Source: Adhaeribacter aerolatus
GTDB lineage: Bacteria; Bacteroidota; Bacteroidia; Cytophagales; Hymenobacteraceae
Length of the DNA stretch: 64,000 bases
NCBI RefSeq assembly: GCF_007991635.1
Contig: NZ_BJYS01000033.1
Coordinates: forward strand, 34,374-98,373
Direction: 5' to 3'
The notes beneath the pieces were generated by a model. The model saw nothing but the letters and a program-made list of their open reading frames with translations, searched no databases and was not told the DNA's origin. The position numbers and the translations under genes were made by a program. Below are positions 1 to 8,207 of the stretch, piece after piece (the first letter of the stretch is position 1; each line of letters starts with the position of its first letter).

Positions 1-1803
1 CGGCCTTCGGTTAACGTAGTATTGGCCTGGTTGGCATTTAATATTTTACCCGGATCGGCTACATCGGTAAACTGAATTACTTTCGAAAAAACTTTTGTTT
101 TGTCAAAATTCAGGGTTGGCGAAACTATAGCGGTAAGTGAAAGGTCATTGATCGGCTTAAAGTTAAAAGCTAACCGGCCGCCCATTTGGTTGTAAAAAGC
201 CTCGTTAAATCCGCCGTCGTAAATTTGAGCCAGGGGATTACGGCCATCCTTGCCGGGGGCCCAGCGGCCATCTTCGTACTTATCGTCGTAAAAGCCCGGC
301 AACACCCGAGAAGCGTAAATTGGGTTTTCGCCGGGTACTTCCTGGTTGTGGGTACGCTTGTAGAACAGGTCTAAATTAGCATTCAGGCTTTTATTGATGT
401 TCATGTCATTGTTTATCCGGACGGTATACCGGTAATAAGCCCGATTGTCGTACAAGCCGTCTACTTTTGCATAACTCAAAGAAGCTTTTGTTTTGATTTT
501 TTCGGTACCAATTGTAAAAGACAAATCGTGCATTTGCCGTGGTGCATAGCTTTTCAGCACTGTTTGCTGCCAATCAGTAGCCGGAAACTTATCAGGATCC
601 TGGCGGTTGTTTTCTCTATAATTTTCTATATGTTGCTGCGAATACAATGCCGCACCGCCATCGTTTGTCTGGTATTCGTTAAACAACTGCATGTACCGGA
701 CTACATCTACATACTCCGAAGTGGGTTGGGGTCTGTACGCCGTATTCGTAATTATATTCCAGGCTCGACTGACCGGCTTTGGCCCGTTTAGTGGTTACCA
801 GAATTACGCCGGCTGCCGCTCTTGATCCGTAAATAGCCGCTGAAGCCGCATCTTTTAACACCGTAATACTTTCAATATCATTGGGGTTTACATTATTGAT
901 ATTGTCGTTGGGTACCCCATCTATTATGATAAGTGGATTATTTTCGCCGATGGTGGTAATACCCCGTAACCGGATGGTAGAAGTGGCTCCCGGCGCTCCG
1001 GAGTTGCGTGTAACCGTTACCCCTGGTACACTTCCCTGCAGGGCTTCCGATACCTGCATGGCCCGGCGTTCCCCTACATCCTTGGCGTCGATGGTAGAAA
1101 CCGCTCCCGTTATGTCTTTCTTTTGCTGGGTACCATAACCCACCACCACTACTTCCTCCAGCGATTTTACATCCGGGGCCATTGTTACATCAACTGTAGT
1201 TGCATTCTCAACGGCGACTTCCTTGGTTAAAAAACCAATGTAAGAGAAAACAATAGTGCCTCCATTATCCGGAACAGTCATAGAATACCTACCGGCAACA
1301 TCAGTACTGGTTCCCATGGTGGTTCCTTTCAGCACAACTGTTACCCCTATTAAAGGCTCCCCGGCTTCAGAAATTACTTTCCCCGAAATAGTTAAATCTA
1401 TCCTGGTATCTGAAATGAATTTTTGTCCTTCATTTTTACTTATTTCCTTGGGCTTGATGATGACTGTTTTATTTAAAATTTCATAGGTAAAAGGTTGCCC
1501 TTCAAAGCAATTTTTTAAAGCTTCGTCCAGGGTTACACCTTTTAATTGCAGGTTTACCGGCCTGGCTTTTTGCAGCAAATTAACCCGGTAAAAAAAAGAA
1601 TAGCCGGTCTGCTTCCGCAAGGATTTAAATACCTTTTCCAAGGGTATATTATTCTCCGTTATGGTTATTTGTTGTGAAACTGCGCTCGCACTTACCTGAA
1701 GACAGATAACTGTAAGTAAAATAACAAGATTCATGATTAAAAATGGTTTGGGTGGATAAAAACAGAGGCGCCTTCCACTCTTGAAGAGTCGATTTAATTG
1801 CAT
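1..1803 (-). pseudogene. SusC/RagA-type TonB-dependent receptor, frameshifted and cut by the left edge
   Basis: Outer-membrane TonB-dependent importer of the SusC family, normally paired with a SusD lipoprotein for glycan or peptide uptake. The first 374 codons (1803 down to about 725) show a signal peptide (about residues 20-42), an STN signalling domain (about 45-120), a carboxypeptidase-regulatory-like domain (about 138-215), the phylum's EVVVVGYG motif and a plug domain ending near ILVTTKRAKAG. At 721-730 the frame breaks: downstream codons for SEYVDVVRYM continue in the next frame and stay open to base 1. Removing one G from the GGG at 723-725 restores one reading frame. FecR and an ECF sigma gene lie directly upstream on the same strand, and the STN domain fits that signalling arrangement. 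The break may be a true pseudogene or a sequencing error. SusD would lie off the left edge. Confidence 0.85.
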
Positions 1804-1926
1804 AAATTTGTTTTTAAGGTGAGGTAATAGTATTCTTTCGCAAGGGTATTTAACCCGCAGCCTTTTGGTACCGGTGGTGTTGGCGCACTGCCGGTATTTT
1901 TATTTAAAGCGGCAAGGGTGTATTCA

Positions 1927-3120
1927 TTATTTAGGTTCTACCATAATCCTCCTTCCTTCCAGCTTAAATTTAATGGAACCCGATAATTCTAACATGTGCA
2001 GCACCTGATTAAGACTGGTACTGCGCGGAATCGCACCGGCAAATTCCCAGGAGCTCATGGTAGCCGGATAGATAAATTCTACATCATACCACCTTTCGAG
2101 CTGGGTAGCTATAGAATTAAAATCTTCCTTATCAAACTGAAAATAGCCTTCTTTCCAGGCAATTACCTGATCCAGGTCAGCAGCTGTCAATTTTATTTTA
2201 CCGGCTTCACCCGTTATTGCCTGAAAGCCAGGCTCTAATACTACGCCCGCGTTTTCTTTATTTACTTTAACTGAACCTTCTAACAGGGTAGTTTTGGTCC
2301 AGTTTTCCTCGGAATAAGCATTGATGTTAAAATGGGTGCCGAGTACTTCCACGGTAGTATGGTTGGCAACCACTCTAAAAGGCTTTTCCTTGTTTTTTGC
2401 CACCTCAAAATACCCTTCCCCAGTTAAGGTAACTTTGCGTTCGTAGTTTGAAAAAGCAACCGGGAACCGTAAGGTGGAGGCGGCATTCAGCCAAACCTGG
2501 GTGCCATCGGGAAGTGAAAGCTGATATTGCCCCCCTCTAGGGGTTGAAATAGTATGGAATTCTAGCGCTGTTACGGCCATCGGGTTACCCGTAAACTGGT
2601 AAACGACCCTTCCGTTTTGTTTATTTATTTTAACGTGGTCGTTAGCCTGCAATAACCCATTTTCAGATTCATCAAGAATTATTTCCGTTCCATCGGCCAA
2701 GGTAAGTTTGGCCTGGTCCTTACCGGGCTTAATTTCCGGCTGGTTAGAAGAGGGGGGTGAAGAGACAATTGTGGGCTCTTTATTATTATCGATATAAATC
2801 GTTAAAATAGTTAAAGCGAAAAGCAGGAAGACAGCCGCATATTTGACTATAGCCGGTTTATGCCAAAGCTTAATTACTTTGGGTTCTGTTTGTGCTTTGC
2901 CAACCAATTCCTGCCAGTTCTTTTTAGTATTGATGGCAGCATAAAAGTCCAGCTCCTGCTGCAGTTTCTCCTCATCCTGCACTTTTTGCAGAAACGCTTC
3001 ATTTGCTTTATTCTGCTTCAACCATTTCTCAAATGCCTCCACTTCAGAAGAATTTAATTCCCCGCGCAGGTACTTTAATACAATATCAGCATTTTTGAAG
3101 GGGTCTAAATTATTTTCCAT
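1927..3120 (-). CDS. FecR-family anti-sigma factor
   Basis: Inner-membrane anti-sigma factor that relays a signal from the STN domain of an outer-membrane receptor to an ECF sigma factor. The N-terminal cytoplasmic part carries KYLRGELNSSEVEAFEKWL, the usual sigma-binding start of the family. One membrane segment follows (about residues 92-110), then a periplasmic FecR domain with SLPDGTQVWLNAASTLRFP and GEGYFEVAKNKEKPF, and a C-terminal DUF4974-like domain. I chose the ATG at 3120 (MENNLDPFK); an in-frame start 13 codons earlier adds a tail unlike the family. It sits between the sigma gene and the frameshifted SusC gene, all on one strand, so the three form a regulatory set. Length of 397 residues is normal. 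Confidence 0.9.
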   Translation of the reverse strand: MENNLDPFKNADIVLKYLRGELNSSEVEAFEKWLKQNKANEAFLQKVQDEEKLQQELDFYAAINTKKNWQELVGKAQTEPKVIKLWHKPAIVKYAAVFLLFALTILTIYIDNNKEPTIVSSPPSSNQPEIKPGKDQAKLTLADGTEIILDESENGLLQANDHVKINKQNGRVVYQFTGNPMAVTALEFHTISTPRGGQYQLSLPDGTQVWLNAASTLRFPVAFSNYERKVTLTGEGYFEVAKNKEKPFRVVANHTTVEVLGTHFNINAYSEENWTKTTLLEGSVKVNKENAGVVLEPGFQAITGEAGKIKLTAADLDQVIAWKEGYFQFDKEDFNSIATQLERWYDVEFIYPATMSSWEFAGAIPRSTSLNQVLHMLELSGSIKFKLEGRRIMVEPK

Positions 3121-3452
3121 AAGTGTGCTTCTGAATATAGGACACACTCCCTTGCTCATCGGATGGAATAAACTGAAAGTATTTTTTTATTTATTAGAAA
3201 AGACTGATGAACCTGAGAGACTGTTTTAAAACCTATTTAAGCAGGAAAATAAATAAATTCAGGTTTAATAAGAACTGGCTTTACAGCTTTAAAATGGCTT
3301 TTTTATTTAATGTAAACTATCATAAAGACATGTTCAATAGGTTTTAAAACAGTTTCTGAATTTTGCCGGCAAATGCAGGCAGTTTTTAGGATTATAAAGC
3401 CTGGCTTATCCGGAAAAGGTAAGTATTAAATGCCGATAAGGCTCAACGATGT

Positions 3453-3998
3453 TTATTCTGAAAGTAAAATTAATAAGATAGCGCCGAATATTTCGGGGTT
3501 TAACCGGAGCCGGAGCAATTGCAGAGACCGTTGCTTCTGTGATTTAACCGTAGTAACAGAAATACCCAGCTCCTGGGCAATTTCCTGGTTTTTCTTTTCT
3601 TGGATAAAGCTTAAATACGAAATCTTTTTGCAGCCCTCGGGTAATGTTTCCAAGGCCGCATATAATTCAGCTATAACCTCCGCCCTCGTAATAGAGGCCA
3701 TAATATAGTCTTCATCTACTTCCGAAACAGCCAATTGTTCTTTGTATTTTGATTCTACTTTCTGATGCCTTAAGAAATTAAGACTAGCATTTCTAACCGA
3801 ACTATATAAATAGCTTATCAGGTCGTTAACTTCCGCATCAACCTCCTTCTTATTCCTGTAATATTTCAGAAATACTTCCTGCACAGTATCTTCTGCCGTT
3901 TCTTTATTAGCCACAATTTGATAGGAAAAATAAACCAACCTTTTAAAGTAGGTATTAAATAAACTTTCCAAATCCGTGTCAACCGAGCTAATTATCAT
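3453..3998 (-). CDS. ECF RNA polymerase sigma factor (Bacteroidetes type)
   Basis: Extracytoplasmic-function sigma factor of 181 residues, expected to be held by the FecR protein encoded downstream and to drive the SusC gene. Region 2 is visible as LESLFNTYFKRLVYFSYQI and AEDTVQEVFLKYY (about residues 11-48). Region 4 is visible as ETLPEGCKKISYLSF and the helix-turn-helix QEIAQELGISVTTVKSQKQ (about 117-160). The short hydrophobic C-terminal tail FGAILLILL is common in these Bacteroidota sigma factors. Transcription runs sigma, FecR, SusC leftwards; the 330-base gap to FecR suggests a separate promoter for the lower genes. Confidence 0.9.
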   Translation of the reverse strand: MIISSVDTDLESLFNTYFKRLVYFSYQIVANKETAEDTVQEVFLKYYRNKKEVDAEVNDLISYLYSSVRNASLNFLRHQKVESKYKEQLAVSEVDEDYIMASITRAEVIAELYAALETLPEGCKKISYLSFIQEKKNQEIAQELGISVTTVKSQKQRSLQLLRLRLNPEIFGAILLILLSE

Positions 3999-4721
3999 TT
4001 CTTTTCTTTTAAGATTATTCTTCCCAAAGAATAATTACTTTAAATTCTTAACTGCTGCAGAATAGATTACTTCTTTTGTATAAAATTTATATTATTTAAA
4101 AAAATTTGAAACTTCAAGCTAATAAAATTAAAATTTCTACACAATATATATAACTTGAATTCTTCAGATTCAATTAGAGAGTAGCTTACGCCGGCTATTT
4201 TACTCACCGGCATTGTGTTCAATTATTACTTCTCCTATACCTTCTCCTTAAACCAGCAGTTAACCACTAACCGGCAAGCTACGTTTATCACTGCCGGCTA
4301 GGTATATGGGGAACCTCCCTCCTGCTCAAAGCAAAGTAAGCTGCTGTCACCTGAAGTGAGCAAAAAAGCGATCTTCTCCGCAATATCTAGCCGTTACTTA
4401 CCGGACTGACCAAGCCTATAACTCTCATCACAGCTACGCGCCTGAACGTGTTTCCCTGTAAGCCAGCAGTAGTTGGCAGGTAAGCAATTATTTAGAATTT
4501 TATTTGTGGTAAATTATCAGGTTAATTAATTTCACCAATTCACGTACGTGTTTGTTATTTTAACTTTCGGGTTGTTGTTTTAAGCCTAAATAGCTCATTA
4601 GTACAAGCTCAAAAGAAACTTAACAACGTTTTAGGGTACAAAAATCCATTTTGGTAAAGGCAGGCTTTTTTCAATTACTTGCTAAAGTTAAATCATGAAC
4701 TAAACACTAATAATACTACCT
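3999..4721. other. Gene-free region between divergent genes
   Basis: This 720-base stretch separates the leftward sigma gene from the rightward endonuclease-like gene and must hold both promoters. I found no convincing reading frame. A short inverted repeat CCGGCA...TGCCGG lies near 4272-4304. No TAnnTTTG box stands out. Confidence 0.5.
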
Positions 4722-5582
4722 ATGCGCAGCCTACTCTTTCTCATGCTATTAGTCCTGCTGGGATTCCCGAATTTTGCTCAAAAAGTAAAAAACACGAATA
4801 ATTTACGGATAATGTCTTACAACATCCGCTACCTGAATAAAATAGATAGTATTAACGTTTGGGATAACCGCAAAGACAAAGTTGCCGCTTTAATGAAATA
4901 CCACCAGGCCGATTTAATTGGAGTACAGGAAGCCGTAATCAGTCAGATAAAAGATTTGGAAGCCAGATTGCCGGATTTTGCCTGGTATGGAGTTGCACGG
5001 ATGGACGGGAAAGAAGACGGTGAGTTCAGTGCTATTTATTACCGCAAGAGCCGTTTTAAATTATTAGATTCGGGTACGTTCTGGTATTCCGAAACCCCCA
5101 ATATACCCGGCAGCAAGAGCTGGGATGCTTATTTTCCGAGAGTAGCGTCGTGGGTTAAGCTAAAAGATTTGCGGAGCGGCCGGACCTTGTTTCACTTTAA
5201 TACCCACTACGACCACCGGGGCTCTTTTACCCGGGAAAAAAGTTCAGAAATATTGGTAAAGCAAGTGGCCAAAATAGCCGGGAACTTACCGGTACTGATT
5301 ACCGGCGACTTTAATACCACCGAAACTTCTAAGCCTTACCAAATATTAGTAAACAATACGGGTTTGTTTGATGCCAAGAGTATTTCCAAAACGCCGCATT
5401 ATGGCCCGGCCGGCTCTTCGAGCGGCTTTTGGGTAAAGAATCCGGTTAGGGCCAGAATAGATTATATTTTTGTAAATAAGCCCGTGCAAGTTTTACAACA
5501 TGCTATTTTAACCGATCAGCAGGACGGCCGCTACTTCTCCGATCATCTGGCGGTTATCGCCGAAGTTGTCATTAATAAATAA
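4722..5582 (+). CDS. Secreted endonuclease/exonuclease/phosphatase family protein
   Basis: Metal-dependent phosphodiesterase or phosphatase of the EEP (DNase I-like) fold, probably exported. A signal peptide occupies about residues 1-19 (ends NFAQ). Catalytic-site residues of the fold are all present: N34 in MSYNIRYL, E70 in GVQEA, H162 and D164 in THYDH, D196 and N198 in TGDFNTTE, D247 in RIDYIF, and D274/H275 in SDHLAV. The 286-residue length suits the single-domain members found across Bacteroidota. The substrate cannot be read from the sequence; sugar-phosphate or nucleic-acid phosphodiester hydrolysis are both possible. It stands alone, divergent from the sigma gene. Confidence 0.85.
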   Translation: MRSLLFLMLLVLLGFPNFAQKVKNTNNLRIMSYNIRYLNKIDSINVWDNRKDKVAALMKYHQADLIGVQEAVISQIKDLEARLPDFAWYGVARMDGKEDGEFSAIYYRKSRFKLLDSGTFWYSETPNIPGSKSWDAYFPRVASWVKLKDLRSGRTLFHFNTHYDHRGSFTREKSSEILVKQVAKIAGNLPVLITGDFNTTETSKPYQILVNNTGLFDAKSISKTPHYGPAGSSSGFWVKNPVRARIDYIFVNKPVQVLQHAILTDQQDGRYFSDHLAVIAEVVINK

Positions 5583-5717
5583 TATTTAACGGCTATTTGC
5601 TGTCAGGTACTAGCTTGCAGCTATCCTTTGAGCATCAGCATGGGTTATTAAAATCGGATTAGCTACTTGTACGGAACTACTGTAAGTTATGAAGATGTAT
5701 AGTAAAGCAAGAAAATA

Positions 5718-6848
5718 TCAGGGCTGTTTGTGCCACCAGGAACTGGTTGGGAGGTCCTGATTTAAAGTAATGGTTTCCCCGATTTGCGGTGTGGTAATGG
5801 GTACCTGTAAAGCATTGGCTTTGGCTTGCAATCTTTCGATGGGCTCGGTCCAGCTATGCATGGCTAAGGTAAAAGCCCCCCAGTGAATGGGCATGAGTAC
5901 TTTTCCCTTCAGGTCGAGGTGGGCTTGTACGGTTTGTTCGGGCATCATGTGAATATTGGACCAAAGTTCGTTGTATTGGCCGCATTCCATTAAAGTTATA
6001 GCAAAAGGACCGTACTTGTCGCCGATCTGTTTAAAACCCGGGAAATAGCCCGAGTCGCCGCTGAAGAATATTTTATCCTGTTTTCCCTGAATTACCCAGG
6101 AAGTCCAAAGGGTTTTCATCCGGTCGGTCAGGCCCCGGCCGGAAAAATGCCGCGCCGGGGTAGACACTAATTTCAGCCCCTGAAATTCGGTTTCCTGCCA
6201 CCACTCCAGCTCCGTTATTTTAGCAGCGGGTACACCCCAGGCTTCCAGATGCGCACCAATGCCTAAAGGCACGTAAAAATGGCCGGTTTTAGCTTTTAAC
6301 TCCTGTATTGAACCATAATCCAGGTGATCGTAATGGTCGTGCGAAATCAGAACCGCATCGATGGCGGGCAAATCTGCGATGGCTATGGGCAGTGTTTTGC
6401 TAAACCGCTGCGTACCCAAAAACGAAATCGGCGACGGCGCATTTCCCAGCATTGGGTCGAGTAAAAGACGCTTGCCGTCTATCTCTATTAAAAAAGCCGA
6501 ATGGCCAAACCAGGTAATTTTGGTAAGGGAATCGGTTTTAGCAGTAAACCGATGGGGATCTATCTTCTGCACCGGAATGGACCAATCAGGCTGCTGGTTT
6601 TTGTCTTTGTTAAAGGTTTTGGCGATAACTTTCAGGTAACCCGAGAAGCCTAAGTCCATATTGGTTTCTACCGGGTTCCGGAATTTGCCATCTTGGTAAA
6701 GCGGCGAATGCTGCATAGCTGCTAAACGGTCGCCGGTAGCTTTCCCGCCAAACTGCGGCGAAATATTCATAAACACGGCACCGCCCAGAAAGACTAAAAA
6801 TATTAATCCGAGAAACGTTAACAAAATATATTTAAATAGCTTTTTCAT
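5718..6848 (-). CDS. Membrane-anchored MBL-fold metallo-hydrolase (NAPE-PLD/UlaG-like)
   Basis: Zinc hydrolase of the metallo-beta-lactamase fold. An N-terminal membrane anchor covers about residues 7-28. The fold starts with ITWFGHSAFLIEIDGKRLLLDP (about 111-132), and the metal motif is SHDHYDH with H170, H172, D174 and H175; later ligand regions include PARHFSGRG, FSGDSGY and MPIHWGAF. The layout resembles N-acyl-phosphatidylethanolamine phospholipase D-like bacterial proteins, so a lipid substrate is possible but unproven. A paralogue lies at 37118-38137. The start codon lies immediately after a terminator-like hairpin and T tract of the upstream carrier-protein gene, leaving little room for a ribosome site. 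Confidence 0.85.
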   Translation of the reverse strand: MKKLFKYILLTFLGLIFLVFLGGAVFMNISPQFGGKATGDRLAAMQHSPLYQDGKFRNPVETNMDLGFSGYLKVIAKTFNKDKNQQPDWSIPVQKIDPHRFTAKTDSLTKITWFGHSAFLIEIDGKRLLLDPMLGNAPSPISFLGTQRFSKTLPIAIADLPAIDAVLISHDHYDHLDYGSIQELKAKTGHFYVPLGIGAHLEAWGVPAAKITELEWWQETEFQGLKLVSTPARHFSGRGLTDRMKTLWTSWVIQGKQDKIFFSGDSGYFPGFKQIGDKYGPFAITLMECGQYNELWSNIHMMPEQTVQAHLDLKGKVLMPIHWGAFTLAMHSWTEPIERLQAKANALQVPITTPQIGETITLNQDLPTSSWWHKQP

Positions 6849-6878
6849 AAAAAAGCACCCGCCTTGGCAGTTGGGTGC
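6849..6878 (-). terminator. Rho-independent terminator abutting the MBL start codon
   Basis: On the minus strand GCACCC, a 12-base loop and GGGTGC are followed by six T, and the next three bases are the ATG of the hydrolase gene at 6848. It would end transcripts from the carrier-protein gene; read-through would place the hairpin in the leader of the hydrolase gene. Confidence 0.7.
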
Positions 6879-7031
6879 CGGAAAAACTTGTTATCAATTT
6901 CAATATTTTCAGGAATTACGCGCCTTGCTTCGATAGCTGCCCCGGCGGTATCTGCTGCCCACCAATGTCGGGCGAAAACAAGCGGAATTAGCATCTACCG
7001 CGTGGGAAGATGCATTAGGTGTAAATCCTGA

Positions 7032-7292
7032 TTAATGAACGGCCAGCGGCGCGGCGGCACCCTCTCCCTTAATAAAAGAGACAAAATCATCTACCGAATT
7101 TAAGGGAACCTCGTCTGGTATGGTAACTTCAAATTTATGCTCTACGGCCAGAATAATATCAATTAAATCTACTAAATCGAAACCGAGCTGCTCGAAAGAT
7201 TGGGTTAGAATACGGGAAGTCCGGATACCTTTTTGTTGTTGAATTAGCTGGGCAATATTTTGACGAAGCGAATTGGTTTTATGCGTGATCAT
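7032..7292 (-). CDS. Acyl-carrier-protein-like protein without the phosphopantetheine serine
   Basis: Small 86-residue protein with the helix pattern of acyl carrier proteins: FEQLGFDLVDLIDIILAVE followed by HKFEVTIPDEV and a final helix VDDFVSFI. In true carrier proteins the second helix starts with DSL, whose serine takes the 4'-phosphopantetheine arm. Here the matching residues are D39-L40-V41, so the attachment serine is leucine. It therefore cannot be charged in the normal way if this alignment holds. It follows the TetR gene by 95 bases on the same strand and ends before a terminator. A structural or partner-binding role is possible; function is unknown. Confidence 0.75.
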   Translation of the reverse strand: MITHKTNSLRQNIAQLIQQQKGIRTSRILTQSFEQLGFDLVDLIDIILAVEHKFEVTIPDEVPLNSVDDFVSFIKGEGAAAPLAVH

Positions 7293-7387
7293 TGGGATTG
7301 ATAAAAATCTGTTTTAAAAATTTTTTCAAAAGTACGGCTAATTGTTGAACCGCTTTAAGTAAAAGGTCAATTTGGCTTAAAAAAATA

Positions 7388-8002
7388 TTAATTACAGTGT
7401 TTTAACTGAACCTGGCTTAAAATTTTATAGCCTTCTTTAGAAACCAGGCCCAGCACAAAATGTTTTAAGTTCTGCTGGTAAGTTTCCTGCCGGTTGTATT
7501 CCGCCGGCGGGAATAAATCGGAATAATAAATAGATTGCAATTGCCCCACGTATAGCCGGGCCGTAACATCAGGATTTAAATCGGAACGGTACAACCCACT
7601 TTGGACACCGCGTAAAAAATTATCCTGAAAAAGCTGCACAATATGCTCCTGCTTATATTGCAGCCAGATTTGGTAAGCCGGCTGGTAATATTTTTTTAAA
7701 TCATAAAAGAAGGCGGTATGCAAATGCAAAAGCCGCTGAATAGATAAATTTATAGCGCTGCAAAATTCTTCCACGGGATTATCGGCAGCGCCGGTGCAAA
7801 TATTCTTTACTTCCTGCAGGTAGGCCGTAACGGTTTCTGCCACCAATTCGTCTTTATCGGAGAACCACTTATAAAGCGTTTTCTTGGAAATGCCTAAATC
7901 CACGGCTATATCGGCCATCGAAATGGTTTTAATGCCGTATTGCCGGAACAAGTCAAAAGCACGCGCTACTATTCTTTCCTTCACTTCTGTCCCTGCTTCC
8001 AT
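7388..8002 (-). CDS. TetR/AcrR-family transcriptional regulator
   Basis: DNA-binding repressor of 204 residues. The N-terminal helix-turn-helix is clear: ERIVARAFDLFRQYGIKTIS, then MADIAVDLGISKKTLYKWFSDKDELV (about residues 9-55). The C-terminal part is an all-helical ligand and dimer domain with no specific signature. It lies directly after the RND efflux operon on the same strand, separated by a strong terminator, so it may be transcribed separately. Efflux control is a reasonable inference from position, although the operon also has its own GbsR-type regulator at the front. Confidence 0.88.
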   Translation of the reverse strand: MEAGTEVKERIVARAFDLFRQYGIKTISMADIAVDLGISKKTLYKWFSDKDELVAETVTAYLQEVKNICTGAADNPVEEFCSAINLSIQRLLHLHTAFFYDLKKYYQPAYQIWLQYKQEHIVQLFQDNFLRGVQSGLYRSDLNPDVTARLYVGQLQSIYYSDLFPPAEYNRQETYQQNLKHFVLGLVSKEGYKILSQVQLKHCN

Positions 8003-8142
8003 TTACTTATAATGTGTTCTTTATTTAGCTTTTATTTTTAGCCGGATTAGTGCGACGGCCCTACAACCGCTACTTACTTATTGTAATTATTTATGTGTTT
8101 TGTGGCTTTGGAATAACTTGTTGGAAATAAGTTTTAACCCTT

Positions 8143-8186
8143 AAAAAACCCGGCTGCAGCACTAATACGATTGCCGCAACCGGGTT
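8143..8186 (-). terminator. Terminator of the RND efflux operon
   Basis: Minus-strand hairpin AACCCGG...CCGGGTT with further inner pairing (TGC and GCA blocks), followed by a run of six T. It lies about 20 bases past the stop of the pump gene. Confidence 0.85.
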
Positions 8187-8207
8187 GCTTTAAACAGAGG
8201 CTACTGA

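Noticed and set aside
4200..4510. A riboswitch before the endonuclease-like gene
   Set aside because: The short inverted repeat there does not match any riboswitch core I can recognise.
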